A DNA stretch of 27,626 bases from SG8-4 sp964562575. GTDB taxonomy: Bacteria; Planctomycetota; Phycisphaerae; Sedimentisphaerales; Anaerobacaceae. Each line of letters begins with the position of its first letter. Position 1 is the stretch's first letter. Positions 1 to 8,271 of the stretch are shown one piece after another. A model generated the notes under the pieces. That model was given only the letters and a program-made list of their open reading frames with translations, ran no database searches and was not told the DNA's origin. Made by a program: the position numbers and the translations under genes. Location of the stretch: the NCBI GenBank assembly GCA_964562575.1, contig CAZLTY010000024.1, positions 1 through 27,626 of the forward strand, written 5' to 3'.

Positions 1-49
1 CCGGTCCGGTAGAGGCTGAGGCGGACTGTACGGAGACTGGCGGATCAAA

Positions 50-604
50 ATGAGGTTCGGAGACAACGAGATCGAATCGATCCTGGCGTTTTCCAGAAAC
101 GAGGAGGGTTACACGGGCCACTGGATCAGTTTCTGGGGAATGAATGAACTCAAGGATGTGAAGTTCGAGGACAATAAGCTCAGCTTCACACAAGTCACCA
201 ACTATGGGGGCCAGGAGAGAACGTCGAAGTTTACAGGCGCGATCGAGCGGGGCGAACTTTCGGGGCTCTTGATAGGCGACGATCGCGAGACAGAAATCAA
301 GGGCAAGCGGGCTGCAAGGCCCTCTCGGCTAGTGGGAAGCTGGGAGATGAAGACCCAGGTCGGCGAGAACGAGTATCCCGGAACTCTCACAATTACCGCC
401 GACAAGGAAGGCAACCTCAGCGGTATGTGGAAAAGCCAGAGGGGCGAGGGCAAGCTCTCGGACGTAAAATACGAGGACCGCAAGGTGACCTTCGAAAGAG
501 TTTTCCAGAGAGACAGCGGTGAAATGGTAATAACCTTCGAAGGGACTCTGGGCTACACTTCGCTCGAAGGAGTGTTCAAGAGTGACCCTGGAGAAGCCAC
601 TACC
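50..604 (+). CDS. Repeat-domain protein, N-terminal part (broken by scaffold gap)
   Basis: Two tandem domains of about 85-90 residues are visible. Each follows the pattern G-x-W, a G-N/G-L-S/T-G-x-W strand, then L-x-D-V-K-[FY]-E-D-[NR]-K-[LV]-[ST]-F, a strand ending in F-x-G, and L-[SE]-G before an acidic-Gly turn. The alternating hydrophobic pattern suggests a lipocalin-like beta-barrel or sandwich; I cannot name the family. The ATG at 50 is only the first ATG in frame. The frame is open from 20, and residues from there (LYGDWRIK) match the start of the second domain (LVGSWEMK), so the gene probably begins before the window or a frameshift lies near position 17. Reading ends at the N run (605-614); a third domain resumes after it in another frame. 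No catalytic motif is seen. Confidence 0.6.
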
Positions 605-614
605 NNNNNNNNNN
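605..614. other. Assembly gap (10 N)
   Basis: Ten undetermined bases inside a coding region. Ten is probably a placeholder length, so the true distance between the flanking parts of the gene is unknown. Confidence 0.98.
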
Positions 615-690
615 CTTCTGGCTCACTTATCTTTAATGCATCAATAAATTTCTCATCAATATCTATTTAAAGTATATTTTTATTTGAAAT
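615..690. other. AT-rich contig-end segment, probably not native here
   Basis: These ~76 bases are about one quarter G+C, against roughly 55% in the surroundings. They contain stops in the expected coding frame (TGA at 685-687) and show none of the domain pattern seen on both sides. This fits a contig-end error or chimeric joint beside the N gap better than real coding or regulatory sequence. Confidence 0.55.
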
Positions 691-978
691 CGGAATCTCG
701 ATATCGAATCCGAGCGAGGCCCCCGCAAGCAGAGACTCCGAGTCAATTCGGACCTGAGCGCACTCTATGGGTCCAACCTCATCAAGAAGGTGAATTTCGA
801 CGGCGACAAGGTGAGCTTCAAGTACGTTTTGACGTTCAACAGCCAGGATTACGAAGTCAGCTTCGAAGGAAAGATCGCAGATTCCAAGCTCACGGGCGAA
901 GTGAAAACGGACCGAGGCACGTCGAAAGTAACAGGCGCCAAGCGTACATACAGAAGACGCGGATCCAGCGGGAGATAG
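688..978 (+). CDS. Repeat-domain protein, C-terminal part (third domain)
   Basis: This is the continuation of the gene before the N gap. The frame is open from 688, and clear domain residues begin near 736 (SDLSALYGSN). The core V-N-F-D-G-D-K-V-S-F followed by Y-E-V-S-F-E-G-K and K-L-T-G-E-V aligns with the two domains upstream, which have D-V-K-[FY]-E-D-x-K and F-x-G at the same places. It ends with V-T-G-A-K-R-T and a short Arg-rich tail before TAG at 976-978, as the first domain ends in I-K-G-K-R. A GTG at 790 is an internal codon, not a start. A good terminator follows 42 bp later, so this is the true end of the gene. The first ~15 codons may belong to the dubious junction sequence. Confidence 0.6.
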   Translation, partial: NRNLDIESERGPRKQRLRVNSDLSALYGSNLIKKVNFDGDKVSFKYVLTFNSQDYEVSFEGKIADSKLTGEVKTDRGTSKVTGAKRTYRRRGSSGR

Positions 979-1019
979 GCCCGAGTAGCCAAGGTTCCAT
1001 CCAGAGAACATGCATTCAC

Positions 1020-1057
1020 GAGCCTGCCGGAGTGTTCTTCGGCGGGCTCTTTCTCTT
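1020..1057 (+). terminator. Rho-independent terminator
   Basis: A 10-bp stem (GAGCCTGCCG at 1020-1029 with CGGCGGGCTC at 1040-1049, one G-T wobble) and a 10-nt loop are followed by TTTCTCTT. It sits 42 bp after the stop of the repeat-domain gene. Confidence 0.85.
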
Positions 1058-1088
1058 GGTATTCCCGGTCCGGCCGGCCGTTGCGGAC

Positions 1089-1117
1089 TTGCCCCGGATT
1101 TCTTGCGCTGCTATGAT
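1089..1117 (+). promoter_or_regulatory. Putative sigma-70-type promoter for the P-type ATPase gene
   Basis: TTGCCC (1089-1094), a 17-bp spacer and TATGAT (1112-1117), between the upstream terminator and the ATPase start at 1174. This is a consensus match only. Confidence 0.5.
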
Positions 1118-1173
1118 ATGCGAACAGTTCGGATAGATGCGACGACAGACATAAAGGCAATGGAATCAAATTG

Positions 1174-3891
1174 ATGGCAAATGTAAAATCGCAGTCACAA
1201 AATGCGGCGGGTATCGCGGCGCCATGGGCTCACAGCAGCGAAGAGATTCTCGATCAATGCGGCGTGATCCGCGAAAAGGGGTTGGATAAGCGGCGAGTCA
1301 GATCCCTTCTGAAAAAGTACGGGCCCAATCGCCTTCGCGAGGCCGAGAAGAAGAGTATCGCCAGGATGCTGCTCAATCAGGTCAAGAGCCTGATCGTTAT
1401 TCTTCTTGCCGTCGCGGCGATACTATCGTGCGCATTCAGTGAGTGGATGGACGGGCTGGCGATCGCCGGCGTTATCGTTATCAACACGGCAATCGGTTTC
1501 TTCATGGAGCTCAAAGCGGTCCGCTCCATGGAGGCGCTACATAGGATGGAAATGGTCACGGCCAGGGTCCGCCGCTCGGGACAGGTGAGGGAGGTGCCTG
1601 CGCGGCAACTTGTCCCCGGTGATATCGTCGTGCTCGAAGGCGGAGACATCGTAAGTGCGGATATGCGGGTGGTCGTCGCTGGCAAGCTCCAGGCGGATGA
1701 ATCTGTCCTCACGGGCGAGTCCCTCCCGGTCGAAAAACAAACGGAAAAAGTCGATGCGTCGGCCTCGCTGGGCGATCGGACGAACATGCTTTACAAAGGG
1801 ACCTCCGTCACGCGAGGATCGGGCGAGGCCGTCGTGGCCGCAACGGGGATGGCAACCGAATTGGGCAAAATCACCGACCTGGTCCAGAAAGCCGAAGATG
1901 AGGTGACCCCTCTGGAAAAGCGGCTGGATATGCTGGGCAGGAAGCTGCTCTGGGTGACATTTGTTCTGATCGCCGTGATCGCAGGGACGGGCATCGCCAG
2001 AGGAAAAGACACAATACAGATGATCGAAACTGCGATTGCATTGGCGGTCGCCGCCATTCCCGAAGGGCTTCCGATTGTTGCTACTCTGGCCCTGGCGCGC
2101 GGAATGATGCGCATGGCCCGGCGAAACGCGATGGTCAACCACCTCGCCGCCGTCGAGACGCTCGGCGGGGTCAGCGTCATCTGCACCGACAAAACCGGCA
2201 CCCTGACAGAGAACAAGATGACCGTCACCGATATTATCTTCTCGGATAAGCACATCAAGATCGGGCGGATCGACGATCAGGGCCGGGCGGAGTTTTCGAT
2301 TGAAGGCCAACCGATTGATCCGGCACAGAACCAGAGACTCATCAAGGCGCTCCAGGTGGGCGTGCTCTGCAACAATGCATCTTTGGACAACCGCAGGGCC
2401 GATTCGACAGAGGGAGTAGGCGACCCGCTTGAAGTGGCCTTTCTTGTGGCGGCGCGGAAGGCGTCCATTGATTATGATCAGCTTAACAAGCAGTTCCCCG
2501 AAGAACGTGAAGATGCGTTCGACTCAGACACCAGGAAGATGGCGACCTTCAATCGATCCGGCGACAATTACTGGGTCGCCGTCAAAGGAGCGCCGGAGGC
2601 CGTTCTCGATGATGCCGCGTGGGTTGCCGGCGAAAACGGTCGCGAGCAAATGGACGACGAGCAGAGGGCCTTCTGGTTGCAGCAGGACGGTGAGCTGGCC
2701 GAGCAGGGCTATCGCGTCTTGGCGCTGGCCATGAAAGAGGGCGAGTCGCTCGAATCCGATCCGTACAAGGACCTGACGTTTGTCGCTCTGGCCTGCATGG
2801 AGGACCCCGCCAGAGAAGACGTTTGCCAGGCCATAGCAGCATGTCGAAGCGCAGGCATCCAGACGGTCATGATAACAGGAGACCATCCCAACACGGCTGT
2901 CAACATCGCGTCGTCCATCGGTTTGACCGAGCCCGGCGGGGCAAACGCAATTGTCGGCAAGGACATCAAGGCGTTTGAAACGATGTCGCAGACCGACCGA
3001 GACACCTATCGGCAGACGCCTGTATTCGCAAGGGTCAGCCCGAAACAGAAGCTCGATCTGATTGCGGTTCATCAGCAGACCGGGGCGGTTGTCGCCATGA
3101 CCGGTGACGGGGTCAATGACGCTCCGGCTTTGAAGAAAGCCGACATCGGTATCGCGATGGGCCGGCGAGGCACCCAGGTCGCCCAGGAAGCCGCCGACAT
3201 GGTCCTCAAGGACGATGCATTCTCGACGATCGTAGTCGCCGTCGAGCAGGGCCGCATCATTTTCGAGAACATACGAAAATTTGTGATCTATCTGCTGAGC
3301 TGCAATATCAGTGAGGTCATGATCGTCTTTGCCGCGTCGGTAGTAAACGCCCCTATGCCGATTCTGCCATTGCAGATCCTGTTTCTGAATCTGGTCACAG
3401 ACGTGTTCCCGGCGTTGGCGCTCGGCGTCGGCAAGGGGGATCCTGCGATAATGCAGGCCTGGCCGCGATCTCCGGATGAACCCATTTTGCCGAGGAGTCA
3501 CTGGCTTTCAATTTTTGGATACGGCACGTCGATGACCTTTTCCGTACTTCTGGCTTTCACCCTCGCCTACAAGATGCTGGGAATGGACGACAGTCAGGCC
3601 GTGACGGTATCATTTCTGACGCTTGCATTCGCGCAATTGTGGCACATTTTCAACATGCGGGACCGAAACACGTCTCTGCTCAGGAACGACATAACGAGCA
3701 ACCCATATGTCTGGGGGGCCCTCGGATTGTGTGTCGCGCTTCTGATCCTCTCGGTATATCTACCTCCTATGGCGCGGATATTGAAACTTGTCAATCCCGG
3801 ATTCGGCGGATGGCTGCTCGTGCTGGCGGCAAGTTCGTTTACGTGCCTCATCGGCCAACTGTTGAAACTGCGGGCCAGAGGTTTGGCATGA
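1174..3891 (+). CDS. P2A-type (SERCA/PMR1-like) calcium-transporting P-type ATPase
   Basis: This 905-aa inner-membrane pump should couple ATP hydrolysis to Ca2+ (or Mn2+) transport. The order is the standard one: an N-terminal cation-ATPase domain (~20-75); M1-M2; an actuator domain with TGES at 180; M4 with PEGLP at 296; the phosphorylation motif DKTGTLT with D339; a nucleotide-binding domain with K-G-A-P-E; the hinge TGDGVNDAP near 643-651; then M5-M10. Residues that bind Ca2+ in SERCA are kept: the PEGLP glutamate, N711 and E714 in M5, and N739, T742 and D743 in M6. That favours Ca2+ over the P2C or P3 subfamilies. A TTG lies directly before the ATG at 1174; I chose the ATG. No strong ribosome site is visible. 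The gene is complete and has its own putative promoter at 1089-1117. Confidence 0.95.
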   Translation: MANVKSQSQNAAGIAAPWAHSSEEILDQCGVIREKGLDKRRVRSLLKKYGPNRLREAEKKSIARMLLNQVKSLIVILLAVAAILSCAFSEWMDGLAIAGVIVINTAIGFFMELKAVRSMEALHRMEMVTARVRRSGQVREVPARQLVPGDIVVLEGGDIVSADMRVVVAGKLQADESVLTGESLPVEKQTEKVDASASLGDRTNMLYKGTSVTRGSGEAVVAATGMATELGKITDLVQKAEDEVTPLEKRLDMLGRKLLWVTFVLIAVIAGTGIARGKDTIQMIETAIALAVAAIPEGLPIVATLALARGMMRMARRNAMVNHLAAVETLGGVSVICTDKTGTLTENKMTVTDIIFSDKHIKIGRIDDQGRAEFSIEGQPIDPAQNQRLIKALQVGVLCNNASLDNRRADSTEGVGDPLEVAFLVAARKASIDYDQLNKQFPEEREDAFDSDTRKMATFNRSGDNYWVAVKGAPEAVLDDAAWVAGENGREQMDDEQRAFWLQQDGELAEQGYRVLALAMKEGESLESDPYKDLTFVALACMEDPAREDVCQAIAACRSAGIQTVMITGDHPNTAVNIASSIGLTEPGGANAIVGKDIKAFETMSQTDRDTYRQTPVFARVSPKQKLDLIAVHQQTGAVVAMTGDGVNDAPALKKADIGIAMGRRGTQVAQEAADMVLKDDAFSTIVVAVEQGRIIFENIRKFVIYLLSCNISEVMIVFAASVVNAPMPILPLQILFLNLVTDVFPALALGVGKGDPAIMQAWPRSPDEPILPRSHWLSIFGYGTSMTFSVLLAFTLAYKMLGMDDSQAVTVSFLTLAFAQLWHIFNMRDRNTSLLRNDITSNPYVWGALGLCVALLILSVYLPPMARILKLVNPGFGGWLLVLAASSFTCLIGQLLKLRARGLA

Positions 3892-3931
3892 CAACTTGCG
3901 CTGGCAGTTTGACAAATGAGGAGACAGCGAC

Positions 3932-4030
3932 ATGAATCTATACTTCAAGCATCCGGAGATCGTAAAAGAACTGAAATCGCAACTAGAGCAATACAAAGAG
4001 AGCGGCCGCAGCACACCGCTTCGCAATTGA
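3932..4030 (+). pseudogene. Remnant of a sulfatase gene (C-terminal tail only)
   Basis: A 32-codon reading frame starts at an ATG preceded by GAGGAGA. Its product carries NLYFKHPEIVKEL, then a Lys/Gln-rich helix, then SGRSTPL. This matches the last residues of arylsulfatase-A-type proteins, which typically end in a D-x-x-E-x-x-NLY-x-[KE]HPE-[IV]-V-x-x-L helix and a GRS-x-P tail. Even the preceding codons (GDSD, in frame after a TGA at 3917) look like the acidic turn before NLY. The catalytic domain is absent: upstream lies the end of the ATPase gene. I infer a deletion that left this tail. The start codon and ribosome site may be fortuitous, so a translated micropeptide cannot be excluded. 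Confidence 0.65.
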
Positions 4031-4078
4031 GCCGGCGCGCGGACGAAGATTTGTCCCCATGTCGCTAAGGAGATAAGA

Positions 4079-4903
4079 ATGAAAAGACGCGAATTCATGG
4101 TGAACTCGATCGGGGCCTCACTGCTGGCGTTTCTGACCGGGCAAAATGTGATGGCGCGCGGCAGCACAATCGCCAGGGGGCAAACATCCGGCAGGCTCTC
4201 CGCGCTAAATCCGGTTTCTAAATACGCTGAATCCTATGTTCCGCCCAGGGGCGTGCTCGACGCCTCGCGGCGCCAGAGTTTGACATTCGACGTGATCGGC
4301 TGGAGAACCGGCAAAGGCCGGCAGATTGTATCGACGCCTGTGCTGGGCGAGATAATCGTAAAGCGCAATCCGCTTGATGGCGCCGTCGAGTACGAAGTGA
4401 CGCAGCGTCTGGCCAAAACCGAAAAGATGACTGGTCGTTTTCGTTGCCTGACGGATCGCCGGCATAGCCTTGAGCGGTGGCAATTAGAATATGCGCTGAA
4501 TTCCAAGCGCAAGAACATTGCCAGCATGAGTCGGACGACGCAGTCGGGCAGGCGAGAGGGTGACAAGATCATAACGGTTACCGACGGCGCCGAAACCGTT
4601 TCGAGGAGTTCGGCTCCGCTGCTGTGCCGATGGGGCCTGCTCGATGCGGCTTGCCGGATGGCCGAGCTGTGCGGGCCAGACGACAGATTCATCGTGCTCC
4701 ATGAGCCAGCGGGGCTGAGGCCAAATCAGCGTTTTCGCGAGGATCGCCGGGGTGTTCTCGGTCATGGGCAAGAGACGAGCGTCCGGACGTTTCTGCAAAC
4801 CGGACCGGCGACCGTGCCGACCCACTGGATCGTGGATTCGCAGGGGCGTCCTCTGTTCGTATCCGTCTTTCTCATGTCCCTCGCCCTAAAAGCGATCAGT
4901 TGA
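4079..4903 (+). CDS. Exported protein of unknown function with Tat-like signal
   Basis: The protein has 274 aa. The N-terminus (MKRREFMVNSIGASLLAFLTG) has an R-R-E-F motif followed by a short hydrophobic stretch and an A-R-G cleavage-like region around residue 25, as in Tat substrates. The mature part is mainly beta-rich and basic: residues ~70-110 (LTFDVIGWRTG, then VEYEVTQRL), a C-L-T-D-x-x-H-S-L-E-R-W segment near 120, and a hydrophobic C-terminus (THWIVDSQGRPLFVS). I do not recognise the family and see no catalytic motif. The start is supported by AAGGAG seven bases upstream (4068-4073). It is followed after ~110 bp, including the repeated stem element, by a sulfatase operon, so a link to sulfated-glycan use is plausible but unproven. 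Confidence 0.8.
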   Translation: MKRREFMVNSIGASLLAFLTGQNVMARGSTIARGQTSGRLSALNPVSKYAESYVPPRGVLDASRRQSLTFDVIGWRTGKGRQIVSTPVLGEIIVKRNPLDGAVEYEVTQRLAKTEKMTGRFRCLTDRRHSLERWQLEYALNSKRKNIASMSRTTQSGRREGDKIITVTDGAETVSRSSAPLLCRWGLLDAACRMAELCGPDDRFIVLHEPAGLRPNQRFREDRRGVLGHGQETSVRTFLQTGPATVPTHWIVDSQGRPLFVSVFLMSLALKAIS

Positions 4904-4914
4904 AGGAGGTAGGT

Positions 4915-4994
4915 ATACCCTTTAGGGTAGTAAATTCCCGCGAGCAAAACCATAACATGTTATTGTAAAGTCGCTTGCCCGCGCAAGAACGGGA
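4915..4994 (+). repeat. Copy 1 of an ~80-bp four-stem intergenic element
   Basis: About 85% identical to 10722-10802 over ~81 aligned positions. Possible stems: TACCC/GGGTA (4916-4920 with 4925-4929); an outer pair TTCCCG/CGGGAA (4935-4940 with 4990-4995) enclosing ATAA/TTAT (4952-4955 with 4960-4963) and CTTGC/GCAAG (4974-4978 with 4983-4987). It ends 21 bp before the sulfatase start at 5016. Its function is unknown; see findings. Confidence 0.85.
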
Positions 4995-5015
4995 ATATTC
5001 ATTCAGGAGCACTAT

Positions 5016-6275
5016 ATGACCGCGAAAAATTCTGCGCCAAACATTGTCTTTGTCCACGTCGATCAGATGCGTCACAGTGCGATTTCCGCCCTGGGCAATC
5101 CACACGTCAGCACACCCAACATAGATCGCCTTATCGCCGACGGCACTTCATTCCTGCGATCGTATTCGGCCAACCCGGTCTGCTGCCCCGCACGGGCCAG
5201 TTGGTACACCGGCCGCGCGTCGAGCGAACACGGCGTGATTCAAAATAAAAGGCCCCTGCTAAAATCCGTACCCGATCTTGGGCAATGGATGAGCAAGCGG
5301 GGCTATGCCTGCTTCTATACTGGCAAGTGGCATATCCCCAATCGACGCGTGGATCAGAGTTTTACCCTGCTGCCCGGCGGCTCCGGTCACGGCGAAAGGG
5401 GCGATACCGGGGTAGCCAGCGTCGCGGCCGGTTTTCTTCACAACTACGACCGGCGAAAGCCCTTCTTTCTAAACGTCGGTTTCCTGAATCCCCACGATTG
5501 CTGCTTTCTGACTTTCGCGCCGAAGAATCCGAGCGTCAAGTTCGGCCTCTGCGGTCTCCTGCGCGATGAGCTGCCTCCGGCGCCCGGTAGTTTCAATGCC
5601 GAGACCGGGACCAGAAGCAGCGAGGGAGGCGAGTGGAACACGGATAGGGTGCGTCTCTATAATTACTATTACTACCGCATGGTGGAGATGGTGGACGCCG
5701 AGGTGGGGCGCGTCTATGATGCGCTGCGTCACTCACGGCATGCGGAGAACACATTGTTTGTCTTCACATCGGATCATGGTGAGATGGGCGGTCATCACGG
5801 CCTCTTTAAGAAGGGCCAGTTTTACGATGCCTCTCTTCGCGTGCCGCTCGTGTGTGTCTTCGGTGGCCGGGTAAGGCCGGGCCGGCGCGACAGCGAGCAC
5901 CTCGTTTCGGGTGTTGATATCCCTGCGACGATTCTTGATTATGCCGGATTGGAATCCATGCCGGATATGACGGTCGCGAAAAGCCTGCGACCTCTTCTGG
6001 AGGGTAAGCCTGCGAAGTGGCGCGATTATGTGGTGGCCGAGTCGAACTCTGCCGGCGGTCCGCACCGTGCGATTTGCATGAAAGATTTCAAGGCGGTTCT
6101 CAATCGTCGCGGCAGTGCAAGCCTTTACGACTCAAAGGACGATCCGCTGGAGATGCGGGATCTGGCCACCGATCCGAAGTATGCCGAGCCGCTCGGCCGC
6201 GCCCGAGCGTTTCACAACGAGTACGTCGACCGGATCACCCTGCATCCCAAACTCAAATCGTTCGGGAAAGTCTGA
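5016..6275 (+). CDS. Formylglycine-type sulfatase without visible signal peptide
   Basis: A 419-aa alkaline-phosphatase-fold sulfatase (family S1) that should hydrolyse a sulfate ester. N-terminal NIVFVHVDQMR supplies the first metal-binding Asp (D16; the usual second Asp is Gln here). The active-site motif C-C-P-A-R starts at C56, the residue expected to become formylglycine, and is followed by ASWYTGR. TSDHGEMGGHHGLFKKG carries the second metal-binding Asp/His and the catalytic Lys region, and LYDSKDDPLEMRDLA is the usual C-terminal signature. The overall style is choline-sulfatase/iduronate-sulfatase-like; the substrate cannot be read from sequence. No signal peptide is seen, so the enzyme is probably cytoplasmic or the start is misassigned. 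AGGAG at 5005-5009 supports the ATG at 5016. Four bases separate it from the next gene, suggesting one operon. Confidence 0.93.
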   Translation: MTAKNSAPNIVFVHVDQMRHSAISALGNPHVSTPNIDRLIADGTSFLRSYSANPVCCPARASWYTGRASSEHGVIQNKRPLLKSVPDLGQWMSKRGYACFYTGKWHIPNRRVDQSFTLLPGGSGHGERGDTGVASVAAGFLHNYDRRKPFFLNVGFLNPHDCCFLTFAPKNPSVKFGLCGLLRDELPPAPGSFNAETGTRSSEGGEWNTDRVRLYNYYYYRMVEMVDAEVGRVYDALRHSRHAENTLFVFTSDHGEMGGHHGLFKKGQFYDASLRVPLVCVFGGRVRPGRRDSEHLVSGVDIPATILDYAGLESMPDMTVAKSLRPLLEGKPAKWRDYVVAESNSAGGPHRAICMKDFKAVLNRRGSASLYDSKDDPLEMRDLATDPKYAEPLGRARAFHNEYVDRITLHPKLKSFGKV

Positions 6276-6279
6276 CCAG

Positions 6280-6594
6280 ATGAGACAATCAAGCTGGCGA
6301 AAAAGAAAAATATGTATTGTGTCACGCGACTTACCGATAAGGGGAGCGAGTCGCCTCCTTCCGTACATTGCAGCCTTTGCCCTTCTACTTGCCGCGAGCA
6401 ACTCCGGGAGAGGAACAGAAAGACGCAAGAATGATACGCGAACGAAAGCCGAGGTCGAGGCGCTCACCGACACCCCAAATCAGATCATCGAGAAGCAGGG
6501 CCTAAAAGGCGTGGATGCGACCACGAGCGCCACGATAACATCCGAGGCGATTATCAGCGCCACAGCCAAAACACTGGCAAGCGGCTTGGAATGA
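6280..6594 (+). CDS. Small membrane-anchored protein with FMN-binding-domain-like tail
   Basis: The protein has 104 aa: a basic N-terminus, one hydrophobic segment (~27-41, signal or anchor), a polar linker, then the C-terminal motif G-V-D-A-T-T-S-A-T-I-T-S-E-A-I at 78-91. This resembles the end of FMN_bind domains (RnfG/NqrC type), where D-x-x-[ST]-G-A-T is the site at which ApbE attaches FMN to Thr; here that would be T85, and the usual Gly is Ser. Only ~25 residues lie between the linker and the motif, so most of the ~90-residue domain is missing. It may be a shortened stand-alone form or a deletion remnant. It sits 4 bp after one sulfatase and 4 bp before another, so it is probably co-translated with both. 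No ribosome site of its own is clear. Confidence 0.65.
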   Translation: MRQSSWRKRKICIVSRDLPIRGASRLLPYIAAFALLLAASNSGRGTERRKNDTRTKAEVEALTDTPNQIIEKQGLKGVDATTSATITSEAIISATAKTLASGLE

Positions 6595-6598
6595 GCAA

Positions 6599-8194
6599 AT
6601 GGGATCATCTGCAAGATCATCGATAGTTCGACATTGTTTCGCAGCCGCTGTGATTCTTCTATATTCTGCGAGTATGCTTTTCTCACAGCAAGCCCGGCAA
6701 ACTCGGCGAAAGCCAAACATCCTGTTGGCCGTATCAGATGACCAGTCGTGGCCGCACGCAGGCGCCTATGGCTGCGATCAGATTCGCACGCCTGCGTTCG
6801 ACCGTATTGCCGACAACGGCGTGCTGTTTACGAATGCGTTCTGTGTCGCCTCACAGTGCAGCGTATCTAGAGCGACGCTATTGACCGGGCGAAATCCCTG
6901 GCAGTTAAAAGAGGCAGGCACCCAAGCAAGCCTCTTTCCTGCGGGGCTGACGGTGTATACCGAGCTTCTTGCGGCCGAGGGATATCATGTCGGCTATACG
7001 GGCAAACCCTGGGGCCCGGGCAATTGGCGAGTCTCCGGGCGCAAGAACAATCCCGCCGGCAAACCATACAATGCTCGTCGGTTGAAACCTCCGACGTCCG
7101 CAATAAGTTCCACCGATTACGCGGCCAACTTTGCAGATTTTCTGAAGGACCGCCCTGGCGATGCGCCGTTCTGCTTCTGGTTTGGGTGCCACGAGCCCCA
7201 TCGTAATTATGAGCCCAGCTCGGGCCTGCGAAGTGGAAAGAAGCTGAAGGACGCCAACGTGCCGCCGTTCTATCCTGACAACGAAACAGTTCGCAACGAT
7301 CTGCTGGACTACTATCTCGAAATCGAATGGTTTGATCAGCAACTTGGAAAAATGATCGATGTGATCGAGCGCTCCGGTGAACTGGAAAACACATTGATCG
7401 TTGTCACCAGTGATAACGGCATGCCTTTCCCACGGACCAAAGCCACATTGTACGAAGATGGGATCCGGATGCCGTTCGCTGTTCAGTGGCCGGCGCGCGT
7501 TGGCGGGCCGAGGATTATCGATGACCTGATCAGTTTTGTCGATGTCGCGCCGACGTTCTTGGAAGCCGCCGGACTGGAGCCCTTGCCGGAAATGGCCGGC
7601 CGCAGTCTGCTGCCGATGCTGGCCTCGAATCGGTCAGGAATCCTCGACAGAGAACGCAGCTTTGTATTGCTGGGCAAAGAAAGACACAACCACGCGAGGG
7701 CTGAAAACCTCGGCTACCCGATCCGGGCGATTCGAACGAAACAGTATTTGTACCTGAGAAACCTCAAGCCGCAGCGCTGGCCAATGGGCGAGCCGCCGGG
7801 CTATTTTTGTCACACGAAAATGATCAATCCGACCAAGTCGCATATTCTCGAACACAAAGACGATTCAGCTCGGTACTACTATCGGATTACGTTTGCCAAG
7901 CGATCAGTGGAAGAGTTGTACGACATTATAGCGGACCCACACTGCTTGAACAATCTCGCAGATAAACGGGAGTTCACTGAGACGAAAAACCGCCTGTGGA
8001 CGGTATTGCGGGACCGGCTCACCGCCCAGGGCGATCCTCGCACGTTGGGCTTTGGGGACATCTTTGACAGTTATCCGGTCTTCGGCGGAATTCAGCCGAC
8101 AATTCCCGGCTTCAAGGAGATTGGCAAGTACAATCCCGCCTTCTGGCCTCGGGATCACGGCCTGCTGCCGATCCTTGAAATCAACAGTAACTAG
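6599..8194 (+). CDS. Exported sulfatase with atypical C-S-V-S-R active-site motif
   Basis: This 531-aa S1-family sulfatase resembles heparan N-sulfatase (SGSH-like) types. Residues 9-29 form a signal peptide, so it acts outside the cytoplasm. NILLAVSDDQS gives metal-binding D47/D48. QCSVSRATLLTGR is the active-site strand, with C87 as the formylglycine candidate; the canonical C-x-P-x-R proline is Val. The neighbouring R91 and the TLLTGR helix are intact, as are YHVGYTGK, TSDNG, and KATLYEDGIRMP, which holds the substrate-side Lys and the G-x-R-x-P sequence. The C-terminal ELYDIIADPHCLNNLA is typical of sulfatases. The gene is complete and third in a tight operon (4-bp spacing). It may need a maturase that tolerates Val, or be inactive. 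Confidence 0.9.
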   Translation: MGSSARSSIVRHCFAAAVILLYSASMLFSQQARQTRRKPNILLAVSDDQSWPHAGAYGCDQIRTPAFDRIADNGVLFTNAFCVASQCSVSRATLLTGRNPWQLKEAGTQASLFPAGLTVYTELLAAEGYHVGYTGKPWGPGNWRVSGRKNNPAGKPYNARRLKPPTSAISSTDYAANFADFLKDRPGDAPFCFWFGCHEPHRNYEPSSGLRSGKKLKDANVPPFYPDNETVRNDLLDYYLEIEWFDQQLGKMIDVIERSGELENTLIVVTSDNGMPFPRTKATLYEDGIRMPFAVQWPARVGGPRIIDDLISFVDVAPTFLEAAGLEPLPEMAGRSLLPMLASNRSGILDRERSFVLLGKERHNHARAENLGYPIRAIRTKQYLYLRNLKPQRWPMGEPPGYFCHTKMINPTKSHILEHKDDSARYYYRITFAKRSVEELYDIIADPHCLNNLADKREFTETKNRLWTVLRDRLTAQGDPRTLGFGDIFDSYPVFGGIQPTIPGFKEIGKYNPAFWPRDHGLLPILEINSN

Positions 8195-8271
8195 ATCACC
8201 TTGCGAGTGTCTTGGTTAGAATGTATGAGCTGGCGATTGCAGGACTGTTGAAAGAGGGGCAAACGCCAGGC

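Noticed and set aside
1537..3501. Long minus-strand open frames opposite the ATPase gene (e.g. 1537-2310, 2524-3501)
   Set aside because: They mirror the codon structure of a clearly conserved ATPase, have low-complexity Arg/His-rich products and no ribosome sites.
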